From Limnohabitans sp. WS1 (GTDB lineage Bacteria; Pseudomonadota; Gammaproteobacteria; Burkholderiales; Burkholderiaceae_C), in assembly GCF_003063265.1 (NCBI RefSeq), contig NZ_NERU01000009.1:1-64000 (forward strand): a DNA stretch of 64,000 nt, written 5' to 3'. The translations under genes were made by a program, and so were the position numbers. Positions within the stretch are counted from its first letter, which is position 1; each line of letters opens with the position of its first letter. The notes beneath the pieces were generated by a model, which was given only the letters and a program-made list of their open reading frames with translations, was not told where the DNA came from and made no database searches. Positions 26,171 to 33,828 of the stretch are shown here, piece by piece.

Positions 26171-27373
26171 ATGAGCCAACACACCGATGCCCTGTGGGAC
26201 CAAGCCCACGCCTTCATGCCTTACCCCGCCAGCCCGGTGGCCCACGCGGCCACAGGCCCTTTGTCGGGCCTGAGCTTTGCGGCCAAAGACATCTACCACG
26301 TCAAGGGCTACCCCACCAGCGGCGGTCAACCCATGCTCATGGCCTTGTGGGGCGTGCAGGACCGATCAGCCCCGGTGGTGCAAAGCTTGCTCGACGCGGG
26401 TGCCCGCTTTGTGGGCAAAACCGTCACCGACGAATTGGCGTTCTCCATGAACGGTCAAAACGCGCATTACGGTGCGCCCATCAACGGTGCGGTGGCCGAG
26501 CGCATCAGCGGCGGGTCGTCGTCGGGCTCGGCGTCTGCCGTGTCCAACCGCCTGTGCGATTTTGCTTTGGGCTCTGACACGGGCGGCTCGGTGCGTGCCC
26601 CCGCCAACCATTGCGGTTTGGTCGGCATGCGCCCCAGCCAGGGGCGCATCAGTTTGCAAGACACCATGGCCTTGTCGCCCAGCCTCGATACCTGCGGCTG
26701 GTTTGCCCGCGATGTGCCCACATTTGCCCGCGTGGCCGATGTTTTGTTGGGCCAGGATGCGCAGCCCTTGCCCGATCACATCCGCTTGCTGGCCCCGTCT
26801 GACATGTGGGCACTGGCCACACCCGGGGCCCTCAAAGCCCTCAAGCCGGTGCGTCAAAAAATAGAGCAGTGTTTGGGCAAGGCCAAACCGGTTCGTGTCA
26901 TGAACACAGACCTGGACACCATGTACTGGCATTTCCGTGCGATTCAGGGGCGCGAGGCCTGGGATGTGCATGGGGGTTTTCTTCAGCGGTTTCAGCCAGT
27001 GCTGGGGGCTGCGGTGGCCCAGCGTTTTGACTGGTCGTCCAAAGTCACCGACGAGCAAGTGGCCAAGGCGCGGGCTTTTCGCGACGTCTGGCGCACGCAC
27101 ATGCAGCAGATCTTGGGCACCGACGGCGTGCTCTTGATGCCCACCATGCCCGATGTGGCCCCTTTGATTCGCCAGACCGATGCCGAGCTGGAAACCTACC
27201 GCAACCGGGCCACCAGCTTGCTGTGTGTGGCAGGTATGGCGGGTCTGCCGCAGGTGAGCTTGCCTCTGGCCAGCCATCAGGGCGCACCCTTGGGCATCTC
27301 TTTGGTGGGGCCAGAAGGCTCAGACCGCAGTCTGGTCCAACTGGCCGAACAGATCCACCGCGCCTGGTCCTGA
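26171..27373 (+). CDS. Amidase-signature family amidohydrolase
   Basis: A 400-residue amidase with the Ser-cisSer-Lys triad. The catalytic Lys lies in LSFAAKDIYHVKG, the glycine/serine-rich signature is ISGGSSSGSASAV, and the nucleophile region is FALGSDTGGSVRAPA. It hydrolyses C-N amide bonds; the substrate is not predictable from sequence. The ATG at 26171 follows GAGGTGCAC, and a second in-frame codon six bases earlier is also possible. It is the last gene of the importer operon, so it probably acts on the imported compound. It converges on allA. Confidence 0.88.
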   Translation: MSQHTDALWDQAHAFMPYPASPVAHAATGPLSGLSFAAKDIYHVKGYPTSGGQPMLMALWGVQDRSAPVVQSLLDAGARFVGKTVTDELAFSMNGQNAHYGAPINGAVAERISGGSSSGSASAVSNRLCDFALGSDTGGSVRAPANHCGLVGMRPSQGRISLQDTMALSPSLDTCGWFARDVPTFARVADVLLGQDAQPLPDHIRLLAPSDMWALATPGALKALKPVRQKIEQCLGKAKPVRVMNTDLDTMYWHFRAIQGREAWDVHGGFLQRFQPVLGAAVAQRFDWSSKVTDEQVAKARAFRDVWRTHMQQILGTDGVLLMPTMPDVAPLIRQTDAELETYRNRATSLLCVAGMAGLPQVSLPLASHQGAPLGISLVGPEGSDRSLVQLAEQIHRAWS

Positions 27374-27377
27374 AACC

Positions 27378-27396
27378 CGCACGGTCATCCCGTGCG
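27378..27396. other. Small hairpin between convergent amidase and allA genes
   Basis: CGCACGG (27378-27384) pairs with CCGTGCG (27390-27396) around a five-base loop in the 30-base gap between two convergent genes. It has no T-run; it might weakly terminate in both directions. Confidence 0.3.
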
Positions 27397-27403
27397 AGCG
27401 GCT

Positions 27404-27931
27404 TCAAAGGGGACTCAGGCGCACGCTCAAAGGCAGTGAATGAATCTCGCAATCTTCGGTCGGGCCCTGGCGCTCCAGCACCAAAAAGGCCCCCTTGTCC
27501 AAGGCCATCAGGGGGTGGTGCCAAGTGCCTTTGTGCAGCGTGAAGCCCTGTTGACCCGAGACCTCAAAGCACTTGAGTGTGTTCAGGTCGGGCAGGTTGT
27601 GGCCCAAGGCCACCAGCAAGCGACAGCGTGCCCCCGTCAAAGGCACAAAAGTCTGGCTGCCCCGTTGGTGCCGCTCCAGCATGTGGCAAGGGCCCTCGGG
27701 GTTTTGCGCCTGCGCATGAAAGACCGCCAACACCGCTTGGCCTTGATCGCCCGCCAAGTCCAGGCCGCCGGGCAAATTGAGCCGCCCGCTGGTGCCTTGG
27801 TTGATGGTGTGCTGGGCCGGTGCAAACAAATTCAACACCTCGCCATAGGGCGAGAAAGCGTCTGCGCTCAGCGGCTGACAAGCCAGAATGCCCGAAGGCT
27901 GATCGGTGTGCATGGAATGACGGGGTTGCAT
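27404..27931 (-). CDS. allA: Ureidoglycolate lyase AllA
   Basis: A 175-residue cupin-type enzyme that splits ureidoglycolate into glyoxylate and urea, the last step of allantoin breakdown. Family features are LSADAFSPYGEVLN near the N-terminus, the cupin core HMLERHQRGSQTFVPLTG and the C-terminal GTWHHPLMALDKGAFLVLER with paired histidines. The start could be 27931 or MHTDQP at 27913; neither has a clear SD. It is divergent from a GntR regulator 11 bases away, which probably controls it. With the amidohydrolase at 28683 it supports a ureide pathway. Confidence 0.86.
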   Translation of the reverse strand: MQPRHSMHTDQPSGILACQPLSADAFSPYGEVLNLFAPAQHTINQGTSGRLNLPGGLDLAGDQGQAVLAVFHAQAQNPEGPCHMLERHQRGSQTFVPLTGARCRLLVALGHNLPDLNTLKCFEVSGQQGFTLHKGTWHHPLMALDKGAFLVLERQGPTEDCEIHSLPLSVRLSPL

Positions 27932-27942
27932 GGGGGTCCATC

Positions 27943-28665
27943 ATGATAGATGAAGGTTGGCACGGTCCCCAAGACGCTGCAGGCGTGCAAATCACAGGCG
28001 CAGACCGCGTCTACGAAGCCATTTACCAGGCCGTTCTGGAGCGCCGACTGTCCCCGGGTGAACGCCTGCGCGAGCAAGAGCTGGCCGAGCAGTTCAATGT
28101 GTCCCGCACCTTGGTGCGCCAAGCGCTGCAACGCCTGGCTCAAGAGCAGGTCATCGAGTTGCTGCACAACCGGGGCGCACGCGTGCCCATTCCCAGTCTG
28201 GAAGATGCGGGCAGTGTTTTTGATGCCCGCAGGGTGGTGGAGTGCGAAGTGGCCCGGCAACTGGCCGGGCGGCTGAGCGAGGAACAACTGCAGACCTTGC
28301 AGGAATTGGCCACCTCTGAAGCCGAGGCCGATCGCCAAGGCGAGCATGCGCTGGCGATTCGACTCTCGGGTGAGTTTCACCAAGCCATGGCCCGCATGCA
28401 TGGCAACCCGGTCTTGGCCCGTTGGCTCAACGGCCTGTTGCCCACCACCTCCTTGCTCATGTCGCACTTCAAACGCCAAGGCGGGCAAGTGTGTGTGGCC
28501 CATCGCCATGTGGACTTGATTGCAGCCTTGCAAAAAAGTCCCGCATCGGCAGGCGCAGAAATGCGCAAACACCTCAACGAACTCGAACAGTCCCTGACGG
28601 CCACCGCAGCACCTCGCCGACAATTGCGCGATGTGTTTCAAGCCTACCGAGACAGCCCTGAATGA
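27943..28665 (+). CDS. GntR/FadR-family transcriptional regulator
   Basis: A 240-residue regulator. The N-terminal winged helix contains RVYEAIYQAVLERRLSPGERLREQELAEQFNVSRTLVRQAL split over about residues 22-62, and the C-terminal FCD ligand domain contains DARRVVECEVARQLAG and the metal/ligand residues EFHQAMARMHGN. The ATG at 27943 lies 11 bases from the divergent allA start. Its stop overlaps an ATG of the following amidohydrolase frame. It probably represses the ureide genes in response to a pathway metabolite; operators of the TTGCATACAA type occur at 20123 and 20291. Confidence 0.88.
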   Translation: MIDEGWHGPQDAAGVQITGADRVYEAIYQAVLERRLSPGERLREQELAEQFNVSRTLVRQALQRLAQEQVIELLHNRGARVPIPSLEDAGSVFDARRVVECEVARQLAGRLSEEQLQTLQELATSEAEADRQGEHALAIRLSGEFHQAMARMHGNPVLARWLNGLLPTTSLLMSHFKRQGGQVCVAHRHVDLIAALQKSPASAGAEMRKHLNELEQSLTATAAPRRQLRDVFQAYRDSPE

Positions 28666-28682
28666 ACAACTTTGGAGATCCC

Positions 28683-29945
28683 ATGAAGCTGAGTCCCGAC
28701 ACCTTGCCCGCCCTGCGCATCGACGCCAACCGTTTGTGGCAATCGCTCATGACGCTGGCCCAAATCGGTGGCACCGACAAAGGCGGCGTCTGCCGCCTGG
28801 CCTTGACCGAGCTGGACCGCCAAGGCCGTGACCTGGTCACGTCTTGGGCACGCGAAGCGGGCATGACGGTCACGGTCGATCAAATCGGCAACGTGTTCAT
28901 GCGCAGGGCAGGGCGACAGCCCGACTTGCCGCCCATCATGACCGGCAGCCACATCGACACCCAGCCCACCGGGGGCAAGTTCGACGGCAACTACGGTGTG
29001 CTGGCCGGACTGGAAGTGGTGCGCTGCCTGAACGAGCACGGCATCGAAACCGAGGCTCCGATTGAGGTGGCTTTTTGGACCAACGAAGAAGGCTCCCGCT
29101 TTGTGCCGGTGATGATGGGTTCGGGCGTTTTTGCGGGTGCGTTTTCGCTGGAGCACGCCTACAAAGCCCAAGACCAAGAGGGCAAAACTGTGCTGGAGGA
29201 GTTGCAGCGCATTGGTTATGTCGGCACCGAAGTGCCGGGGCAGCACCCCATCGGGGCGTACTTTGAAACCCACATCGAACAAGGCCCGGTGCTCGAAGAC
29301 GCCGACGTGACCATTGGTGTGGTCAGTGGTTCTTTGGGCATTCGATGGTTTGACTGCATCGTCACCGGCATGGAAGCCCACGCTGGCCCCACCCCCATGC
29401 CCCTGCGCCAAGATGCCCTGCAAGTGGCCACGCACCTGATGCAAGCCGTGGTGAGCATCGCCCACCAGCACGCCCCACATGCCCGTGGCACGGTGGGCAT
29501 GGTGCATGTGCACCCCAACAGCCGCAACGTCATTCCGGGGCGGGTCAAGTTCAGCATCGACCTGCGCAACAACACCGACGCCGGGGTGGAGGCCATGGCC
29601 GATGAAATCAAAGCCCTGGCGCAAAGTTTGCAGAGCAGCACAGGCCTGCGCATCGAGCTGACGCTGGTGTCGAGTTTCCCGGCGCAACCCTTCCATCCGG
29701 CGTGTGTGGAGGCGGTGTCTTCTGCTGCAACGCAGCTGGGTTACAGCCAAATGCGGGTGGTCTCGGGTGCCGGGCACGACGCCATCTACACCGCGCGACT
29801 GGCCCCGAGTGGCATGATTTTTATTCCCTGCAAAGACGGCATCAGCCACAACGAAATCGAAGACGCCAAGCCCGAGCACATCGAAGCAGGCTGCAACGTG
29901 TTGCTGCACGCCATGCTGGGCCAAGCCAAGGTCGTGTTCTCTTAA
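28683..29945 (+). CDS. Allantoate amidohydrolase / N-carbamoyl-L-amino-acid hydrolase
   Basis: A 420-residue M20/M28-type binuclear metallo-amidohydrolase. Metal ligands are visible in MTGSHIDTQPTGGKFDGNYG (His, Asp), WTNEEGSRF (Glu-Glu) and GAGHDA, plus the C-terminal SHNEIEDA. The family splits ureido groups from allantoate, ureidoglycolate, N-carbamoyl amino acids or beta-ureidopropionate. The start 28683 has GGAGATCCC ahead of it; an ATG at 28662 overlapping the gntR stop is in frame and would add seven residues. Clustering with AllA and a hydantoin/allantoin-type racemase favours allantoate or N-carbamoyl substrates. Confidence 0.87.
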   Translation: MKLSPDTLPALRIDANRLWQSLMTLAQIGGTDKGGVCRLALTELDRQGRDLVTSWAREAGMTVTVDQIGNVFMRRAGRQPDLPPIMTGSHIDTQPTGGKFDGNYGVLAGLEVVRCLNEHGIETEAPIEVAFWTNEEGSRFVPVMMGSGVFAGAFSLEHAYKAQDQEGKTVLEELQRIGYVGTEVPGQHPIGAYFETHIEQGPVLEDADVTIGVVSGSLGIRWFDCIVTGMEAHAGPTPMPLRQDALQVATHLMQAVVSIAHQHAPHARGTVGMVHVHPNSRNVIPGRVKFSIDLRNNTDAGVEAMADEIKALAQSLQSSTGLRIELTLVSSFPAQPFHPACVEAVSSAATQLGYSQMRVVSGAGHDAIYTARLAPSGMIFIPCKDGISHNEIEDAKPEHIEAGCNVLLHAMLGQAKVVFS

Positions 29946-30036
29946 CAGCCCCCTGCTTGCACCATGGGCGTGCATGGGGCATCCCGTCCAAAAAGGTGCG
30001 CCCTGCGCACCAAAACCACCTTGCCCCCCTGCAGGA

Positions 30037-30052
30037 GCGACGCCCTCGTCGC
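30037..30052 (-). repeat. Half REP-like element
   Basis: In the 265-base gap 29946-30210 a minus-orientation half copy is left: GCGACG, loop CCCT, CGTCGC (30037-30052), with a preceding AGGAGC and a degenerate CCACCACC segment after it. The second hairpin is lost. Nothing else is recognisable in the gap apart from the SD of the next gene. Confidence 0.6.
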
Positions 30053-30210
30053 GAAATCCCCCGCAAACCACCACCACCTCCAACGGAGAAACACCTGCCT
30101 GACCCGGCAGGGTTAAAAAACGGGCACATCTCCTGCTAGTGAGACTCGGAACAAAAAAGGCACCCCGTGCCCTTTGTTTGTTTTTGAACCCCTCCACTCA
30201 AGGAAATCCC

Positions 30211-31191
30211 ATGAAACGTCGTGAATTATTGGCAGCGGGTGCCGCCACATTGGCTGCCCCGTGGGTCCACGCCCAATCTTCTGCCTGGCCCAACAAAGGC
30301 CCCATTCGCTTGATCTGCCAATACCCACCCGGTGGCCTGGTGGACACCGTGGCGCGCATGATGGCGCCGCACCTCTCGAGCGCTTTGTCGCAAACCGTGG
30401 TGGTGGATAACCGCGCAGGCGCTGGCGGTTTGATCGGCACCGAATACGCGTCGCGCCAAGCCGCCGACGGCTATACCTTGTTGGTCAGCCACGCCTCGGT
30501 GCACATCTACGCCACCGCCACACGCCGCACCATGCCCTTTGATCCGGTCAACGACTTCACCCACATGGGCATGCTGGTCGAAGCGCCCATGCTGCTGCTG
30601 GTGCGGGCCCAGTCGCCTTACCAAACACTGGCGCAGTATGTGAGCGCCGCCAAAACCAAACCGACACGCTTTGGCACCTCGGGCATCGGCTCGGCCAATC
30701 ACCTGTATGGCGAGCTGCTCAAAATCGAAGGCCAGGCCAGTGAGCATGACCATGTGCCCTACCAAGGCAGCGCCCCGGCCATGCAAGACCTGCTGGGTGG
30801 CCAGATCGACAGCGTGTTTGACCCCGTCACCACCAACGTCAACCAGCTCAAAGCCGGCTCGCTGCGTGCCCTGGCCGTGTCCACGCCCACACGCATGGCG
30901 GCCTTCCCCAACATCCCCACCTTTGCCGAGTTGGGCTATGGCTCGCTCACCGGTTCTCAGTGGTTGGGCCTGTCTGCGCCCAAGAATTTGCCTGCCCCGA
31001 TTGCGCAGCGCCTGACCGCACTCATCCCTGAAATCTTGGCCAAACCCGATGTGGTGGCGCGGCTCGAAGAAGTGCAAACCTTGGCCCGCAAGACCCCCGT
31101 GGTGGGCGACGATTTCGTCAAGCTCATCCAGTCACAAATCACCACCTGGAGCGCGGTGGCCAAACGTGCCAAGGTCGAAGTGATCGCCTGA
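30211..31191 (+). CDS. Bug-family (TctC-like) periplasmic solute receptor
   Basis: A 326-residue extracytoplasmic receptor of the Bug family, greatly expanded in Burkholderiales. The Tat/Sec-like leader MKRRELLAAGAATLAAPWVHA precedes the mature start. Family motifs are PIRLICQYPPGGLVDTVARM, VVDNRAGAGGLIGTEYASR and the ADGYTLLVSHAS loop. AAGGAAA precedes ATG 30211. Such proteins bind carboxylates or amides for a TctAB permease, none of which is in the window. A strong terminator follows (31224-31267). Confidence 0.88.
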   Translation: MKRRELLAAGAATLAAPWVHAQSSAWPNKGPIRLICQYPPGGLVDTVARMMAPHLSSALSQTVVVDNRAGAGGLIGTEYASRQAADGYTLLVSHASVHIYATATRRTMPFDPVNDFTHMGMLVEAPMLLLVRAQSPYQTLAQYVSAAKTKPTRFGTSGIGSANHLYGELLKIEGQASEHDHVPYQGSAPAMQDLLGGQIDSVFDPVTTNVNQLKAGSLRALAVSTPTRMAAFPNIPTFAELGYGSLTGSQWLGLSAPKNLPAPIAQRLTALIPEILAKPDVVARLEEVQTLARKTPVVGDDFVKLIQSQITTWSAVAKRAKVEVIA

Positions 31192-31223
31192 GCGCCAGCC
31201 AAGGCTTTCACGCCACCGTTTGG

Positions 31224-31267
31224 CGGCAGCATCCAGCGAGGGCTAGACTGGGTGCTGCCGTTTTTTT
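31224..31267 (+). terminator. Rho-independent terminator
   Basis: A 13-bp stem (31224-31236 with 31248-31260, one G-U pair) with an 11-base loop is followed directly by seven T residues. It ends the Bug receptor transcript 33 bases after its stop. Confidence 0.9.
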
Positions 31268-31305
31268 CTTGCCCCATCCTCAACCCGCACCTAGTGAAAT
31301 CCGCC

Positions 31306-31947
31306 ATGACCGAAGTCGACTTTGACCAGATCAGCAGCTACCAGCGCTACAAACTCATGGCCAGCCTGATCGTGCCCCGGCCCATTGCCCTGGTGACCAC
31401 CCTTGGGGCCAACGGGGTGATCAATGCCGCGCCGTTTTCGATGTTCAACATGATCGGCGAAGACCCGCCCATCCTGATGATCAGCATCAACCGCCTGCAA
31501 GACGGCCGCCTCAAAGACACGGCCGCCAACATCTTGCACAACGGCCAGTTTGTGGTGCACATGTCCGACGAGCCCATGGCGCAAAAAATGCACAACTGTG
31601 GCGAGTCCATGCCTTCGGACGTGAGCGAGCTGACCGCCGTAGGCCTGACGCCCGTGCCCTCGCACACCGTGGCCCCCCCGCGCATCCAGGAAGCGCCGAT
31701 TGCGTTTGAGTGCGTGCTGCACGAAAAGCTCGAAACCCCCAGCCGCTACGTCTTCATCGGCCGCATCCAATGGCTGGCTGCGCGTGAGGGCCTGATCGAC
31801 ACCGAAGCCTGGCGCGTCAACCTGCGCGACTACAAACCCGTGGCCCGCTTTGGCGCAAGTTTTTACATCCGCACCGAAGACCGGTTTTCGTTGTCGGACA
31901 AGCCGGGCGAAGCACCAGTGGTCAACACGGCGATTGACCAAATGTGA
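31306..31947 (+). CDS. Flavin reductase-like FMN-binding protein
   Basis: A 213-residue split-barrel flavin-binding protein of the flavin reductase-like family. Family marks are LMASLIVPRPIALVTTLGANGVINAAPFSMFN at about residues 17-48 and the FMN-contact segments ILMISINR and FVVHMSDE. Related proteins reduce flavin for monooxygenases or act as FMN-binding oxidoreductases; the partner is not obvious here. It starts after the upstream terminator, so it has its own promoter. A REP array follows. Confidence 0.82.
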   Translation: MTEVDFDQISSYQRYKLMASLIVPRPIALVTTLGANGVINAAPFSMFNMIGEDPPILMISINRLQDGRLKDTAANILHNGQFVVHMSDEPMAQKMHNCGESMPSDVSELTAVGLTPVPSHTVAPPRIQEAPIAFECVLHEKLETPSRYVFIGRIQWLAAREGLIDTEAWRVNLRDYKPVARFGASFYIRTEDRFSLSDKPGEAPVVNTAIDQM

Positions 31948-32003
31948 GGACCTCGGCCAGCTATTGCTCTGCACGGCGTTCTGGAGAGTGCTGGCCCAGA
32001 CGG

Positions 32004-32702
32004 ATTGATCGCGGCGAGGGCACCGCTCCTACGGGGAGATGCCCCGGCATCTTGTAGGAGCCCCGCCCTCGGGGCGATGGGTTGTGGTCTGCAAGGCTTG
32101 ATCGCGGCGAGGGCGCCGCTCCTACGGGGAGATGCCCCGGCATTGCGAGGGAGGCCCCGAATTGCTTGGGAGTACAGCATTTTGTAGGAGCCCCGCCCTC
32201 GGGGCGATGGGTTGTGGTCTGCAAGGCTTGATCGCGGCGAGGGCGCCGCTCCTACGGGGAGACGCCCCGGCATTGCGAGGGAGGACCCGAATTGCTTGGG
32301 AGTGCAGCATTTTGTAGGAGCCCCGCCCTCGGGGCGATGGGTTGTGGTCTGCAAGGCTTGATCGCGGCGAGGGCACCGCTCCTACGGGGAGACGCCCCGA
32401 CATTGCGAGGGAGGCCCCGAATTGCTAGGGAGTGCAGCATTTTGTAGGAGCCCCGCCCTCGGGGCGATGGGTTGTGGTCTGCAAGGCTTGATCGCGTCGA
32501 GGGCACCGCTCCTACGGGGAGACGCCCCGGCATTGCGAGGGAGGCCCCGAATTGCTTGGGAGAACAGCATTTTGTAGGAGCCCAGCCCTCGGGGCGAAGG
32601 GTTGTGGTCTGCAAGGCTTGATCGCGGCGAGGGCGCCGCTCCTACGGGGAGACGCCCCGGTATTGCGAGGGAGGCCCCGAATTGCTTGGGACTACAGCAT
32701 GC
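32004..32702 (+). repeat. 130-bp tandem repeat array (five copies) built on REP-like elements
   Basis: The element start TGTAGGAGC recurs at 32053, 32183, 32313, 32443 and 32573, exactly 130 bases apart each time; a partial copy precedes (from about 32004). Each repeat is a 73-base two-hairpin element plus a 57-base linker containing GAATTGCT. Copies differ at only a few positions; stem 2 is GCGGCG/CGCCGC in the first, second and fifth copies. The whole 31948-32842 gap has no supported gene. The array marks the left edge of the defence island. Confidence 0.93.
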
Positions 32703-32842
32703 CGATCATTTGGACAGCACTTTCCAATGTATTTTTGTAAACAAAAATCACAAATAAAGAGCATCTTATGACTCTAATAAGTCCTTAAAACATTACGATA
32801 TGAACCTTTTGTTTCATATCCACGGCCAGTGGCCACACCGTC

Positions 32843-33212
32843 TTGCTGCTCACGCCCCACCAAGCCAAATACATCGCACACGACCTGACCCTGCAGCACG
32901 CAGGCGGCGGGCTTAAGCGTTTGAGCCTGGCGCTTTTTAACGCCAGCGTGGACCTGAACCCGCACCCGATCGAAGCGGCGGTGTTTGCGCTGCGCTCGCC
33001 GCTGAGCAAGGCCGTTTTGCTGGCCGACGAGGTGGGTCTAGGCAAAACCATCGAGCCCGGCATCGTGCTGTGCAAGTACTGGGCCGAGCGCAAGCGGCAG
33101 TTGCTGGTCATTTGCCCCGCATCGCTGCGCAAGCAATGGGCGCTGGAGCTGCAAGACAAGTTCAACCTGCCCGCTGTGGTGCTTGACGCCAAATCCTGGC
33201 GCGAAACCCAGC
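32843..33212 (+). pseudogene. Truncated copy of the SNF2 helicase gene
   Basis: The 370 bases 32843-33212 are colinear, without gaps, with 36153-36522, the first 123 codons of the SNF2 helicase downstream. The fragment includes the Walker A segment LLADEVGLGKTIE and the block ICPASLRKQWALELQDKF. The start codon is TTG where the intact gene has ATG, and homology stops abruptly after CGCGAAACCCAGC, where unrelated sequence carries the frame to a stop at 33310. It is a remnant of a second copy of the module. Differences such as Glu to Lys and Ala to Pro show it has drifted. Confidence 0.9.
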
Positions 33213-33306
33213 CCCTGCTGCCCCCGTATAATCTCGCGCAACAACACCCCCCACGCCTCTCCACGATGCGCACCAGGGGGGTTACTTTTTGTGGGGTGGC
33301 AAAAGC

Positions 33307-33828
33307 ATGAAGGCTTTTGACAAACCCGCTCTGAGCACGGCCGAGCAAGTGGATTTGCTACTGAGCCGAGGCATGCAAGTTGTGCAGCCGCAACGTGCTG
33401 CAAAAGTGCTTCAGCACATCAACTACTACCGACTTCGCGCTTACTGGCTGTCGTTCGAAGTCCATTCTCAAACAGAGCGCAATCACCTTTTTGCAAATGG
33501 CACCGATTTCGACCTTGTCGTCGCCATCTACAACTTCGATCGTGAGCTGCGTTTGCTGGTCCTTGATGCGGTGGAGCGCTTTGAAATTTCGCTGCGCACA
33601 CGACTTTCCAATGAACTGACCCTGCGTTATGGCCCCTTTGCTCACGAAGATGGCAGCCGCTTTACGCGGCAGGCGGTCTGGCAAACGGGTCTGGATGAAC
33701 TGCGCCGCGAATACAAGCGAAGCCGCGAAACCTTTGCAGAGCATTACCGCACCGAATACCCCCACCACATGGGCTTTCCTGAACATTGGCAAACGCTTTC
33801 GGTCTGGCAAGAAAACGAAACAACATGA
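33307..33828 (+). CDS. Short Abi_2 (AbiD/AbiF-like) abortive-infection protein
   Basis: A 173-residue protein whose N-terminal part matches the Abi_2/AbiD/F family: KPALSTAEQVDLLLSRGM, then HINYYRLRAYWLSFE, then FDRELRLLVLDAVERFEISLRTRL. The last block contains the RxxxxH-like region related to HEPN ribonucleases. Family members are usually about 300 residues; this one stops after HYRTEYPHHMGFPEHW, so it lacks the C-terminal third and may be truncated. Its TGA overlaps the start of the DUF2779 nuclease gene (ATGA), implying co-translation. Such proteins kill or arrest phage-infected cells. Confidence 0.75.
   Translation: MKAFDKPALSTAEQVDLLLSRGMQVVQPQRAAKVLQHINYYRLRAYWLSFEVHSQTERNHLFANGTDFDLVVAIYNFDRELRLLVLDAVERFEISLRTRLSNELTLRYGPFAHEDGSRFTRQAVWQTGLDELRREYKRSRETFAEHYRTEYPHHMGFPEHWQTLSVWQENETT

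Noticed and set aside
32053..32702. 130-bp periodic repeats as a CRISPR array
   Set aside because: The repeat covers the whole 130-bp period, linkers are nearly identical instead of unique spacers, and no cas genes are present.
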